A stretch of 25,365 nt of DNA. Source: a virus. Shown here in pieces: positions 15,462-21,824 of the stretch. The stretch covers positions 1-25,365 of IMG/VR virus record IMGVR_UViG_3300030104_003565. One strand, written 5' to 3'. Positions within the stretch are counted from its first letter, which is position 1; each line of letters begins with the position of its first letter. The notes below the pieces were generated by a model, which saw only the letters and a list, made by a program, of their open reading frames with translations, made no database searches and was not told where the DNA came from. Made by a program: the position numbers and the translations under genes.

Positions 15462-15797
15462 GCTCACTCATTTTTTTAATATATTCAGCTTTTGCTTTCA
15501 ATTTTTCGTAATCTATTTTTTTATCATTTTTATCCCAATCAAATTCAATCAAATCAGTTGGTTTTAATTTTTTACCTTTTCCTATTTGTATGTTCAACAA
15601 TAAAGTTGTTGACCATCTTGTTCTTTCCCAATTTCCTCTTTCTCTTAAATTTTCAAGCTCATAAAAACCATCCAACTTATTCCAAAAATGTTTCGGAAGG
15701 TAGTCATAAAACTCAACAACTCCCATTCCTAAATAACCAAAAGCCAATTTTTCTAGTTCACGCCAAGAAAGTGTTTTATTTACTTCTTGGCTTTCGG
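15451..15797 (-). CDS. Tail assembly chaperone T-like domain, reached by -1 frameshift
   Basis: The frame has no ATG near its start; the first possible start in the annotated part is a TTG at 15747. Without a start codon it runs upstream through SQEVNKTLSWRELEKLAFGY and joins gene G exactly at the slippery site. The content (SWRELEKLAFGYLG, FYDYLPKHFWNKLDGFYELE, NLRERGNWERTRWSTTLL) fits the gpT-like half of lambda-type G-T chaperones. The G-T fusion would have about 218 aa (103 from G plus 115). Such fusions bind the tape measure protein and tail tube subunits during tail assembly. The coordinates cover the part downstream of the slip. Its stop overlaps the tape measure start. Confidence 0.8.
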
Positions 15798-16106
15798 CTT
15801 TTTTTCGTTACTACCTCCCATGTGTTCAGCTAGAATTTCCATAGCTCTTCCAATACTGTCATAATCATTATCTATTAAATCAGCTAAGTCATCAATAGTT
15901 AAATCAAATTCTTGTTTCGCAGCTCTATAACCATCTTCAATGCCACAATAAATTAAAGTCAATGCACTGTCTAAGGTCATATTATCACCTAATTTGTCCA
16001 AATCTTGTAAACTTGTATTTGTTTTAGATGAATATTTTCTAAGTGCATTAAAACCGAACTTAATAGGATATTTTTTTTCGTTTATATTTATAAAAGAGTA
16101 ATTCAT
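15780..16106 (-). CDS. Tail assembly chaperone, G-like
   Basis: This encodes 108 aa. The pattern KKYPIKFGFNALRKYSSKTN, LDSALTLIYCGIEDGYRAAK, LTIDDLADLIDND and AMEILAEHMGG is typical of the phage tail tube/chaperone-G family. It keeps the tape measure protein soluble in the cytoplasm before the tube polymerises around it. It ends with a lysine-rich tail (NEKKPKAKK) that contains the frameshift site. It follows the tail tube gene after a 76-nt gap holding a strong hairpin, as expected if its expression must be lower than that of the tube. Confidence 0.85.
   Translation of the reverse strand: MNYSFININEKKYPIKFGFNALRKYSSKTNTSLQDLDKLGDNMTLDSALTLIYCGIEDGYRAAKQEFDLTIDDLADLIDNDYDSIGRAMEILAEHMGGSNEKKPKAKK
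15798..15804 (-). promoter_or_regulatory. -1 ribosomal frameshift site A AAA AAG
   Basis: In the zero frame of gene G the codons read GAA AAA AAG CCG, so the heptamer A AAA AAG (15804-15798) is in the correct phase for tandem -1 slippage. This is among the most efficient bacterial slippery sequences. After slipping, the next codons are GCC GAA AGC CAA, which lead without a stop into the T-like domain. The G stop codon lies only 5 codons downstream. A stimulatory hairpin was not worked out. Confidence 0.8.
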
Positions 16107-16132
16107 TTTTTTTGTTTAGTTTAAAAGGGTCA

Positions 16133-16169
16133 TAGCGAAGGCACTAAACAAAAAATAGTGCCTAAGCTA
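16133..16169 (-). promoter_or_regulatory. Extended hairpin between tail tube and chaperone genes
   Basis: On the minus strand TAGC (16169-16166), an internal loop, AGGCACTA (16163-16156), a 9-nt loop, TAGTGCCT (16146-16139), an internal loop and GCTA (16136-16133) form a 4 + 8 bp hairpin, with possible extension at its base. It is not followed by a run of T, so it is not a standard terminator. It may attenuate or stabilise transcripts, separating abundant tail tube mRNA from the chaperone mRNA. Confidence 0.6.
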
Positions 16170-16182
16170 ATCACCTAAGTTT

Positions 16183-16614
16183 TTAGTTTACAGTTTGGGT
16201 TAATACTCCAGTACCTTCAATTGTCATTGAATATGTTGCAGTATCTTCAGTTCCTCCAGTAAAACTCATAGATGTGATAAAACCACTTCCAGAGTAACTT
16301 ATGTCACTTGTTGAAGCAGTGTCACCAAAGATAAATGTGACAGCTTGTCTTGCATTTAAAACATTAGTTTCTAACACATCGTCAGCACCATCAGTTAAAG
16401 CAACTCCAGAAGCATTAGTCCAAGCATAAGCCCCATCAATGTCAATAGAAAAATCTCTTAATCCTTCTAAGATTTCTTTAAATCCACCGCTTTCTTTGTT
16501 TGTGATTTCTCTAGGTGAATGATTTACATTCAGCGTACAGTTTTGAGCAAAGGCAACAAGATTAGTTGTTCCAGCACTATAAACTTTTAATTCAGTTCCA
16601 TTTAAAATAGCCAT
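16183..16614 (-). CDS. Major tail tube protein
   Basis: This encodes 143 aa, the normal size for the TP901-1-type major tail protein (Phage_tail_2 family). Typical features are MAILNGTELKVYSAGTTNLV at the N-terminus, followed by CTLNVNHSPREITNKESGGF, FSIDIDGAYAW and a beta-rich C-terminus ending ATYSMTIEGTGVLTQTVN. It polymerises into the tube through which DNA passes, around the tape measure protein. It is preceded by a 56-aa gene and followed by the hairpin at 16133-16169. It should be one of the most highly expressed proteins of the phage. Confidence 0.9.
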   Translation of the reverse strand: MAILNGTELKVYSAGTTNLVAFAQNCTLNVNHSPREITNKESGGFKEILEGLRDFSIDIDGAYAWTNASGVALTDGADDVLETNVLNARQAVTFIFGDTASTSDISYSGSGFITSMSFTGGTEDTATYSMTIEGTGVLTQTVN

Positions 16615-16636
16615 TTTCTTTTATTTTTTTTATTAA

Positions 16637-16807
16637 TTAATTATTTTCTTCGGCAACTTTTTTTGCCTTTTTTTCTTTTTTTTCTTCTTTAAGAAAACCA
16701 TTGTCTTTTAAGTAAGAAATAGTTTCTTCATTTTTTATATCTAATTCAGTTCCAGCCATTATTACTTGACCAGCATATCTCCAATTTTTTTTCAATTTTA
16801 TCTTCAT
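16637..16807 (-). CDS. Small lysine-rich protein (56 aa) before the tail tube gene
   Basis: The frame starts at ATG 16807 and ends with TAA at 16637. It encodes MKIKLKKNWRYAGQVIMAGT at the start, then ELDIKNEETISYLKDNGF and a Lys/Glu tail. The pattern 'mkVk.lkn..y.G.v..aGe.ldi.......L...G.' is that of a widespread small phage protein usually found among head-tail genes, of unknown function. It lies 11 nt after the DUF3168 gene and 22 nt before the tail tube gene. Its size and placement fit, so I regard it as real. Confidence 0.7.
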   Translation of the reverse strand: MKIKLKKNWRYAGQVIMAGTELDIKNEETISYLKDNGFLKEEKKEKKAKKVAEENN

Positions 16808-16818
16808 AATCTATTTAT

Positions 16819-17235
16819 TTAATTTGTGGGATTTATTTGTCTAATATCAAAATCTAATGCTTTTCTATAAATACCAGCATCACCGCTAGTATCATCAAAA
16901 ATATCATTGTAACTTTGAAATTGACTTGATTGTATTTGTTCACCATTATAAGTCCCTTCATTTATTCTATCCATTGCAATCCTAATTTTTTTTGCTAAAT
17001 CAGATGCTTGTGCATAAGTTTCGCTATAACAACTAATCATAACACTATTAGTGTCAAGCGTACTTGCTCCCTCTTTTGTGTCATTTGGTATTACGCCAGT
17101 AATGTCATAAATAATAAATGGAAATTGTGTTGTTTGTGGAGCTACGTTTGGGAATATTCTATTTCCTACTATATCGTAAACATCACCAACACCACCATTG
17201 TATAAAATATTATATATTGCTTTTCCTATTTCCAT
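16819..17235 (-). CDS. DUF3168 tail terminator/completion protein
   Basis: This encodes 138 aa. The order AIYNILYNGGVGDVYDIVGN, RIFPNVAPQTTQFPFIIYDI and VMISCYSETYAQASDLAKKI, then IRIAMDRINEG, fits DUF3168 proteins. These cap the tail tube at the head-proximal end (gpU/gp17-like fold). It lies directly after the gp10-like gene (TAA next to ATG) and before the 56-aa gene. This is the standard gene order of HK97-like siphoviruses, which supports the call. Confidence 0.87.
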   Translation of the reverse strand: MEIGKAIYNILYNGGVGDVYDIVGNRIFPNVAPQTTQFPFIIYDITGVIPNDTKEGASTLDTNSVMISCYSETYAQASDLAKKIRIAMDRINEGTYNGEQIQSSQFQSYNDIFDDTSGDAGIYRKALDFDIRQINPTN

Positions 17236-17793
17236 TTAATAACCAAATAATCCATGTTTTTGTAATTTTCTTTCATGCCTTTTAATTTGTTTTGCTACTA
17301 CTGTTTCAGCATCTTTTAAAGCATTATTCATCATTTCTACTTTTGTTTCTTCATAAGCTGGACGCATAAATGGCTGACTTCTTTTTCCAAAACCTTTTCC
17401 ACCAAATTTAACTTCACCACCATATTCAACCCAAGCACCATAAAAACCAGAATTTGAATATTGTTTTTTCTTGTTTTTTCCTTTATATGATTGACTTTTT
17501 TTTGCAAATCTTCCTTTTACTCTTGGACCAACATATCCTCCTAAATATCTTCTACTAGCTCTTGTTGTAAAATATCCAATACTTCTGCCAAGTTGTCCAG
17601 TACCTCTTATGCTTTCATTTGATATTGAATCAGCTTTTTGTTTTGCAGATTTTACTAAGGGCTTTGATATTTCTCTAAAAAAATGTTTCCAAACACCATC
17701 ACGATTAATTTGACCTGGTAGCTGAGAAAATAAATCTTCTATTTCCTTTACACCAAACATTTTAATACTGTTATTATTTTCGTATAAAGCCAT
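17236..17793 (-). CDS. HK97 gp10-like head-tail/tail component
   Basis: This encodes 185 aa of basic character. VKEIEDLFSQLPGQINRDGV and KPLVKSAKQKADSISNESIR at the N-terminus are typical of HK97 gp10 family proteins. The C-terminal part YGAWVEYGGEVKFGGKGFGK followed by RSQPFMRPAYEET is the conserved 'vEfGt......apPFmrPA' signature. Such proteins help join the tail to the head. A basic GK/K-rich insertion (VKGRFAKKSQSYKGKNKKKQ) is longer than I would expect and might contact DNA. It starts in a TAATG junction with the head closure gene. Confidence 0.86.
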   Translation of the reverse strand: MALYENNNSIKMFGVKEIEDLFSQLPGQINRDGVWKHFFREISKPLVKSAKQKADSISNESIRGTGQLGRSIGYFTTRASRRYLGGYVGPRVKGRFAKKSQSYKGKNKKKQYSNSGFYGAWVEYGGEVKFGGKGFGKRSQPFMRPAYEETKVEMMNNALKDAETVVAKQIKRHERKLQKHGLFGY

Positions 17794-18119
17794 TAATCTT
17801 TATTTTCACAAATTATTTCTAAAAATGCTGTCCTCCCTTCTATCTGATTTATAACTTTAGGAAAATAATATTTACCATCATAAGTTAATCTTGATTGTAA
17901 ACTTAAATTGCTCATGTCTAAATTTCTTATGTAAACATGTAGTTTAGTCATGCCAGTTATTTTTTCAGATTGGTCCATTGATTCAGTACCGCCCTTCCAT
18001 TCAATTGCAGCCCAAACTGTACGAAAAGCACTATAACTTCTAGTCAATTCACCATAAGCATTAGATGAGGTGCTCACATTTTCTATTATTACTCTTCTAT
18101 CTAATTCACCAATTGTCAT
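17793..18119 (-). CDS. Head closure / head-tail joining protein
   Basis: This encodes 108 aa. MTIGELDRRVIIENVSTSSN, YGELTRSYSAFRTVWAAIEW and a C-terminal beta strand set (LTYDGKYYFPKVINQIEG) are the hallmarks of the SPP1 gp16 / Phage_H_T_join family. It plugs the portal channel after packaging and supplies the docking surface for the tail. It overlaps the connector gene by 4 nt (ATGA) and the gp10-like gene by 1 nt. Confidence 0.88.
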   Translation of the reverse strand: MTIGELDRRVIIENVSTSSNAYGELTRSYSAFRTVWAAIEWKGGTESMDQSEKITGMTKLHVYIRNLDMSNLSLQSRLTYDGKYYFPKVINQIEGRTAFLEIICENKD

Positions 18120-18691
18120 CCTACTATTTGTACTTTATATGTATCAAGCAACCATTTGCTATTTTGTGGGAGCTCACTAACCATGCGACCCACTATCACA
18201 GATTCTCTGTTAGCATAAAAATTTCCTATTGTTAAAAGAATTGCTTGTTTTATTATTTCTGGAACGTCACTTGCAGCTCCATATCCAACTGTATATTTAA
18301 CCTCAACAGCATCATTTCTTTTAGTAAAAGCTGGATAACTTTGACCATCAGCTAATTGTATTTGTGCTGGCTCATAATTTAATTGCTCATCATAAACAGT
18401 AGCACTTAATGTTTGCAAAGTATTATTGCTGTCATAATATTTAACATGAGCAACCTCACTTACTTTGCTTTTAAACAAAGTTTCAATTTCTTTAAAATCA
18501 CTTGAATATTGAGTTACAACTGTATCAATAAAAAATCTATTTGTGTATTCCTCACTTAATTGTGTTGCAGCTTTTATAATAGATTCAATGTAAGTGTCAT
18601 CAGCATTTGTGTCAACTTTTAAATGACTTTTTGCTTCAGTTAAACTTACTGGGAAAGTTGTTGCGGCTGTTGTAACTTGATAGGTTTTCAT
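18116..18691 (-). CDS. Head-tail connector, gp6-like
   Basis: This encodes 191 aa. PVSLTEAKSHLKVDTNADDT followed by YIESIIKAATQLSEEYTNRFF is the N-terminal helical signature of HK97 gp6-like connectors (Phage_connect_1). A beta insertion follows, then VPEIIKQAILLTIGNFYANR with ESVIVGR. It binds under the portal ring and begins the head completion series. It has its own long upstream intergenic region with repeat copy B and a small A/T hairpin close to the ATG, so it may head a separate transcript from the capsid gene. Confidence 0.88.
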   Translation of the reverse strand: MKTYQVTTAATTFPVSLTEAKSHLKVDTNADDTYIESIIKAATQLSEEYTNRFFIDTVVTQYSSDFKEIETLFKSKVSEVAHVKYYDSNNTLQTLSATVYDEQLNYEPAQIQLADGQSYPAFTKRNDAVEVKYTVGYGAASDVPEIIKQAILLTIGNFYANRESVIVGRMVSELPQNSKWLLDTYKVQIVG

Positions 18692-18738
18692 ATTATTTTT
18701 TTATAAAAAAAAGGATTTTTAAGACCCTTTTTTAATGT

Positions 18739-18890
18739 TTTTAAAATTTAACATAATAATTTTATTGCTTTTTTTTGTTTAATTTTTCTTATCTAGCGTT
18801 TTTCTTCTATTGTACTTTCTCAACTTTTTAATATCTATATTCATCAAAACATATAAAATGCCTTAAAACGTCTTAAAATGCAGTTAAAAA
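18739..18890. repeat. Diverged intergenic repeat, copy B
   Basis: This is the counterpart of 4960-5110, with the same block order and offsets differing by no more than one base. The first 20 bp are identical. Its distal end has three phased units, ccttaaaacg, tcttaaaatg and cagttaaaaa (18861-18890), matched in copy A by gcttaaaacg, cttaaaaaca and gccttaaaaa (5081-5110). Confidence 0.75.
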
Positions 18891-18918
18891 GCATTTTTTG
18901 TTTTTAGTAAAAAGGAGG

Positions 18919-18939
18919 GAAAAAAGGGTAAAAAACCCT
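18919..18939 (-). terminator. Weak intrinsic terminator after the capsid gene
   Basis: On the minus strand AGGGT (18939-18935) pairs with ACCCT (18929-18925) across a 5-T loop, followed by TTTTT. The stem has only five pairs, so it may terminate partially. Position behind the major capsid gene suits limiting read-through from a highly expressed gene. Confidence 0.5.
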
Positions 18940-18982
18940 AATTTCCAACCTTTTAAAAAGTTAATTTTGAATCAATTATTAA

Positions 18983-20221
18983 TTATAGTAGTGACGTATA
19001 TTTAACAAAAGATGCTCCACTTGCAACTGCAAAGTCAACATGGTTATTCATAACTAATCTAACTTCGTTTGAGTTAGCATCAGTATAAGGGTCAACTAAA
19101 ATTGAACTAGGTCCAAAAGTCGCAAAGTAAACTCTACTAAAGTCACCAAATATACCATCAGCTGAAGTTATTGGAGGACCACCAGCTGTTGCTGGGTGTG
19201 AACTAAAGTAACCTGGGTAACCCATTAATTTGTCATCAACATAAGCTGGAAACACATTAGATACCTGAGCACCAGATTTTAAAGTAGAATACATTCCCCA
19301 AGCATTAACAAAAGCTAAATTACCATCTAAACCATGATTATCAGCAACTGTTTGAATCGCAGTTAACATATCTTCAACCATTCCAGCACCACCAGAAGTT
19401 GTTGATTCTGTAAATGTTAAAACTCCAGTAGTTCCAGCAATTGCTCCAGGAGCACCACCACCTAAATCAGCAGAAGAAAACATTGCTTTGTCGATTTTTG
19501 TAGCCATATTTCTACCCATGTCTCTCATTACAGCAGCTTCAGCAGCTGGTCCATTTTGAGCTAATATAACATTTGAAATGTTAGCAACACCAGTAATTCT
19601 TTTTGGTGAAAGAGTTATTTTAGCAAAGTCAGCACCAGTATCACCAGCAGCAGCATTTTCAGCAGCCCAGTCAACAGTTGACCCTCCAGCAATAGGTAAC
19701 AAAGTGTCAGCAGCAACAGTTCCTAAATCTTGGATTCCAACTCTATTATATAAACCAGATGCTTGCAAACTATCAATAAAAGCACCAACTGACACTGGAG
19801 CAATAGCAGATGTACCTTGGTCAATTGTTCTTTTTTCAGTTAGCATTGTTGGTATTCCAATTCCTTGGATTCCTTTTCTAGCTTCTCTTTCAGCTTCTTG
19901 ATGCATTTCCGCCTCAAGACCAGTTAAGCCACCGCCATTTCTGATTTCGTTTACAGCCTTAAATAAAGACCAGTTGTTTGTTTCATTATTTTTCTTAGCT
20001 GACACACCAGAAACAACCGCAGCGTTACGCTTGATAGTTTCCATTTTTTCAGCTCTTGCAATCTTAGCATCAAGATTATCAACTTCAGTTAATAAACCAT
20101 CCACTTGATTGTTTTCTTCAGAGGTTAAATCTCTTTCCTCAGTTGTTGCAACATCCTTAATGTTTTCCAACTGAGAAATAATGTCTGACCTTTCCTCCTT
20201 TAATGTGATTGATGTTTTCAT
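18983..20221 (-). CDS. Major capsid protein, HK97 family
   Basis: This encodes 412 aa. Residues 1-~65 are a coiled coil (LKEERSDIISQLENIKDVAT, VDNLDAKIARAEKMETIKR) corresponding to the scaffolding delta domain that the prohead protease removes. The rest is the HK97 fold: APVSVGAFIDSLQASGLYNR, STVDWAAENAAAGDTGADFA followed by KITLSPKRITGVANISN (E-loop and spine region), MATKIDKAMFSSADLGGG and LMGYPGYFSSHPA. It forms the icosahedral shell. It is preceded by the protease gene and followed by a long non-coding gap. Ala/Gly content and codon choice differ from the AT-rich neighbours, as expected for a highly expressed structural gene. Confidence 0.94.
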   Translation of the reverse strand: MKTSITLKEERSDIISQLENIKDVATTEERDLTSEENNQVDGLLTEVDNLDAKIARAEKMETIKRNAAVVSGVSAKKNNETNNWSLFKAVNEIRNGGGLTGLEAEMHQEAEREARKGIQGIGIPTMLTEKRTIDQGTSAIAPVSVGAFIDSLQASGLYNRVGIQDLGTVAADTLLPIAGGSTVDWAAENAAAGDTGADFAKITLSPKRITGVANISNVILAQNGPAAEAAVMRDMGRNMATKIDKAMFSSADLGGGAPGAIAGTTGVLTFTESTTSGGAGMVEDMLTAIQTVADNHGLDGNLAFVNAWGMYSTLKSGAQVSNVFPAYVDDKLMGYPGYFSSHPATAGGPPITSADGIFGDFSRVYFATFGPSSILVDPYTDANSNEVRLVMNNHVDFAVASGASFVKYTSLL

Positions 20222-20234
20222 TTTATAATTTTTT

Positions 20235-20858
20235 TTATTTTCTCTTTTTTAATTCAATATTTAATGAGATAAGAGAGCCCCTCACTAAATTGTTTTCTTT
20301 TTCTTCTATTTTTTCTTCTTTAGTTTCTTCAATCAAACTTTGTTTATAAGCCTCTAAACCTCTCTGAGCTACAACTAAATCACTATCCGCTTGATTATAT
20401 GCTGGATATGTCACAACAGCAGTGTCAAATAACCTATCAATTTTTTTAATTGTTCTAATGTTATTGCCTTCGTCATCAGTTGACCAGTCATCCTCAGCCA
20501 CAGTGAATGCAAAAGAACTTTGACTTATATCGCCACGCTTCATTGAAATAGCTAAATCTTTACCATAAGATGTTTCTGGCATTTCAAATTCATATTTTAA
20601 ACCTCTTTCATCAGCTGAAAGTTTTAAAGTTCCAGATTTGTTTCTTGCAAGTATTAAATTTGGGTCATGATTTATCAAAGCTCTGACGTCTGAGTTTGCA
20701 ATAAGTTCATCTGTAAAAGCCCCTCTTTCTATATATTCATAAAAACCCCCAAGGTTATTTGACCTAGAATCATAAACGCTTGCGTAGCCTACAACAACAT
20801 CTTTTCCATCTTCTGTTGTATCTACTCTTGTTTCAACATTAAATATTCTTTTTTCCAT
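20235..20858 (-). other. Possible internal start giving a stand-alone prohead protease
   Basis: An in-frame ATG at 20858 (residue 323 of the fusion) starts MEKRIFNVETRVDTTEDGKD, exactly where prohead proteases begin. It is preceded by an A-rich leader (AACAATAAAAAATAATACA) like those of other genes here. Translation from it would give a 207-aa protease of normal length. It may make two products from one gene; this is inferred. Confidence 0.4.
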
Positions 20859-21824
20859 TGTATTATTTTTTATTGTTCTGTTATTCATAACATCCATTAT
20901 TTCTTCATGAGATTTAAAAGGCATATAAACTGTTTTACCATCCAAAGTGTGCTCATGAAATCCAGAGCCACCTAGTTTTTCAGCCTCTTGCTCAGCCTCT
21001 TTAGAAGAATCAAATAATGGCATTTCAACACCATCTGTAATCATTGACCCTACTTTTTTTCTTAAATTTTTTTCTTCTTTCATTTTTTTTACAACTGGGT
21101 GATTATCTGGAAGCAAATCAGTATCATGTTTACCGCCTCTAAACTTACCATTTTTTAAAGCATAAAGAAAAGAATTTACTCTAGCCATCGCCCATTGCTC
21201 TGGACTTTTAACTGATGGACGTACACTTTGAGGATTTGTGTTATAAGCTCCAACACCTCTATCAAAAACCTTTTCAAGTTTTGCATAACTAACCTTGGTA
21301 TTCCAATCTTTTTTAGAATCTTTTACGTCCTCATTATGGTCTTTTACTTTATTCTCTAAAGCTGTTTTTATTTTTTTTGTTACTCTCTCTTCTTCTTCGT
21401 TTTTTAATTGATTTCTTTTTTTCTCACTCCATGAATGACCAGCGTCACCACCCCACAAACTGTGGGCAATCCTTGAATTTGATGGATAACCTTTTTCACC
21501 TGGTCTAAATCCTTCAGCATCTTTATAAGTTTCATGTCTTTCAAAGTATGCAAACATTTTTTTTACTCGGTCCTCTGTCATTGAATTACTTAAAATCATA
21601 TTAGCTGTTTTTAAGCCAACTTCAGTTCCACCTCTACCAAACTCTTCACGCCATGCTTTGCCCCTTGCAGCCTCTTCTTTCATGCCTTCAGTGACGTTTA
21701 AATTTACATCTCTTTCATCTCTATAATCACTGTTTGCATCTTCAGCATCTTTTTTTGAATCATAAACACATGACCCAGATTCACCCCACTTCCATTTGCC
21801 ATTTTCACATTTCTTAGCTGGCAT
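20235..21824 (-). CDS. Prohead protease fused to a large N-terminal extension
   Basis: This encodes 529 aa from the ATG at 21824 (a TTG three codons upstream is less likely). The C-terminal ~205 aa are an HK97-type prohead protease (S78/U35): VVVGYASVYDS, GAFTDEL, ALINHDPN with candidate catalytic His386, and GDISQSSFAF with candidate Ser436/437. The N-terminal ~320 aa contain three motifs seen in other phage head proteins: a C-x(13)-C module KCENGKWKWGESGSC (5-19), an ARGKAWREEFGRGGTEVGLK to LWGGDAGHSW region (53-132), and WAMARVNSFLYALKNGKFRG followed by GKHDTDLLPD (211-240). A GFHEHTLDGKTVYMPF segment follows before the protease. Stand-alone proteases are near 200 aa. It overlaps the portal stop by 11 nt. 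Confidence 0.88.
   Translation of the reverse strand: MPAKKCENGKWKWGESGSCVYDSKKDAEDANSDYRDERDVNLNVTEGMKEEAARGKAWREEFGRGGTEVGLKTANMILSNSMTEDRVKKMFAYFERHETYKDAEGFRPGEKGYPSNSRIAHSLWGGDAGHSWSEKKRNQLKNEEEERVTKKIKTALENKVKDHNEDVKDSKKDWNTKVSYAKLEKVFDRGVGAYNTNPQSVRPSVKSPEQWAMARVNSFLYALKNGKFRGGKHDTDLLPDNHPVVKKMKEEKNLRKKVGSMITDGVEMPLFDSSKEAEQEAEKLGGSGFHEHTLDGKTVYMPFKSHEEIMDVMNNRTIKNNTMEKRIFNVETRVDTTEDGKDVVVGYASVYDSRSNNLGGFYEYIERGAFTDELIANSDVRALINHDPNLILARNKSGTLKLSADERGLKYEFEMPETSYGKDLAISMKRGDISQSSFAFTVAEDDWSTDDEGNNIRTIKKIDRLFDTAVVTYPAYNQADSDLVVAQRGLEAYKQSLIEETKEEKIEEKENNLVRGSLISLNIELKKRK

Larger units (their letters stand above)
18692..18982 (-). promoter_or_regulatory. Intergenic region B between capsid and connector genes
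   Basis: This 291-nt region has no convincing gene. It holds a capsid terminator candidate (18919-18939), repeat copy B (18739-18890) and, on the minus strand, a promoter-like TATGTTTTG at about 18852-18844 preceded by phased TTTTAAG repeats. Near the connector ATG, AAAAAAGG and CCTTTTTT (18733-18726 and 18714-18707) can pair around an 11-nt loop. It probably decouples capsid expression from the connector and tail genes. Confidence 0.5.

Noticed and set aside
15492-15833. 113-aa plus-strand frame across the chaperone genes
   Set aside because: It is antisense to the G-T frames, has a Phe/Leu/Tyr-rich composition typical of AT-rich antisense, and shows no promoter or leader.
18705-18733. A/T hairpin before the connector ATG as a true terminator
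   Set aside because: The stem is only two G-C pairs plus A-T pairs and uses up most of the T-run. It is too close to the ATG to act as a terminator for the connector's own transcript, so it is noted only within the intergenic region.
18773-18844. A 21-codon frame (MNIDIKKLRKYNRRK...) inside intergenic copy B
   Set aside because: Copy A has no matching peptide: its frame there differs and stops early, so the conservation is in the DNA or RNA and not in a protein.
20465-20485. A second CTGATGA followed by a GAA on the minus strand
   Set aside because: There is no stem II between the core parts, no matching stem I or III, and the bases are ordinary codons (TDDEGNN) of the prohead protease.
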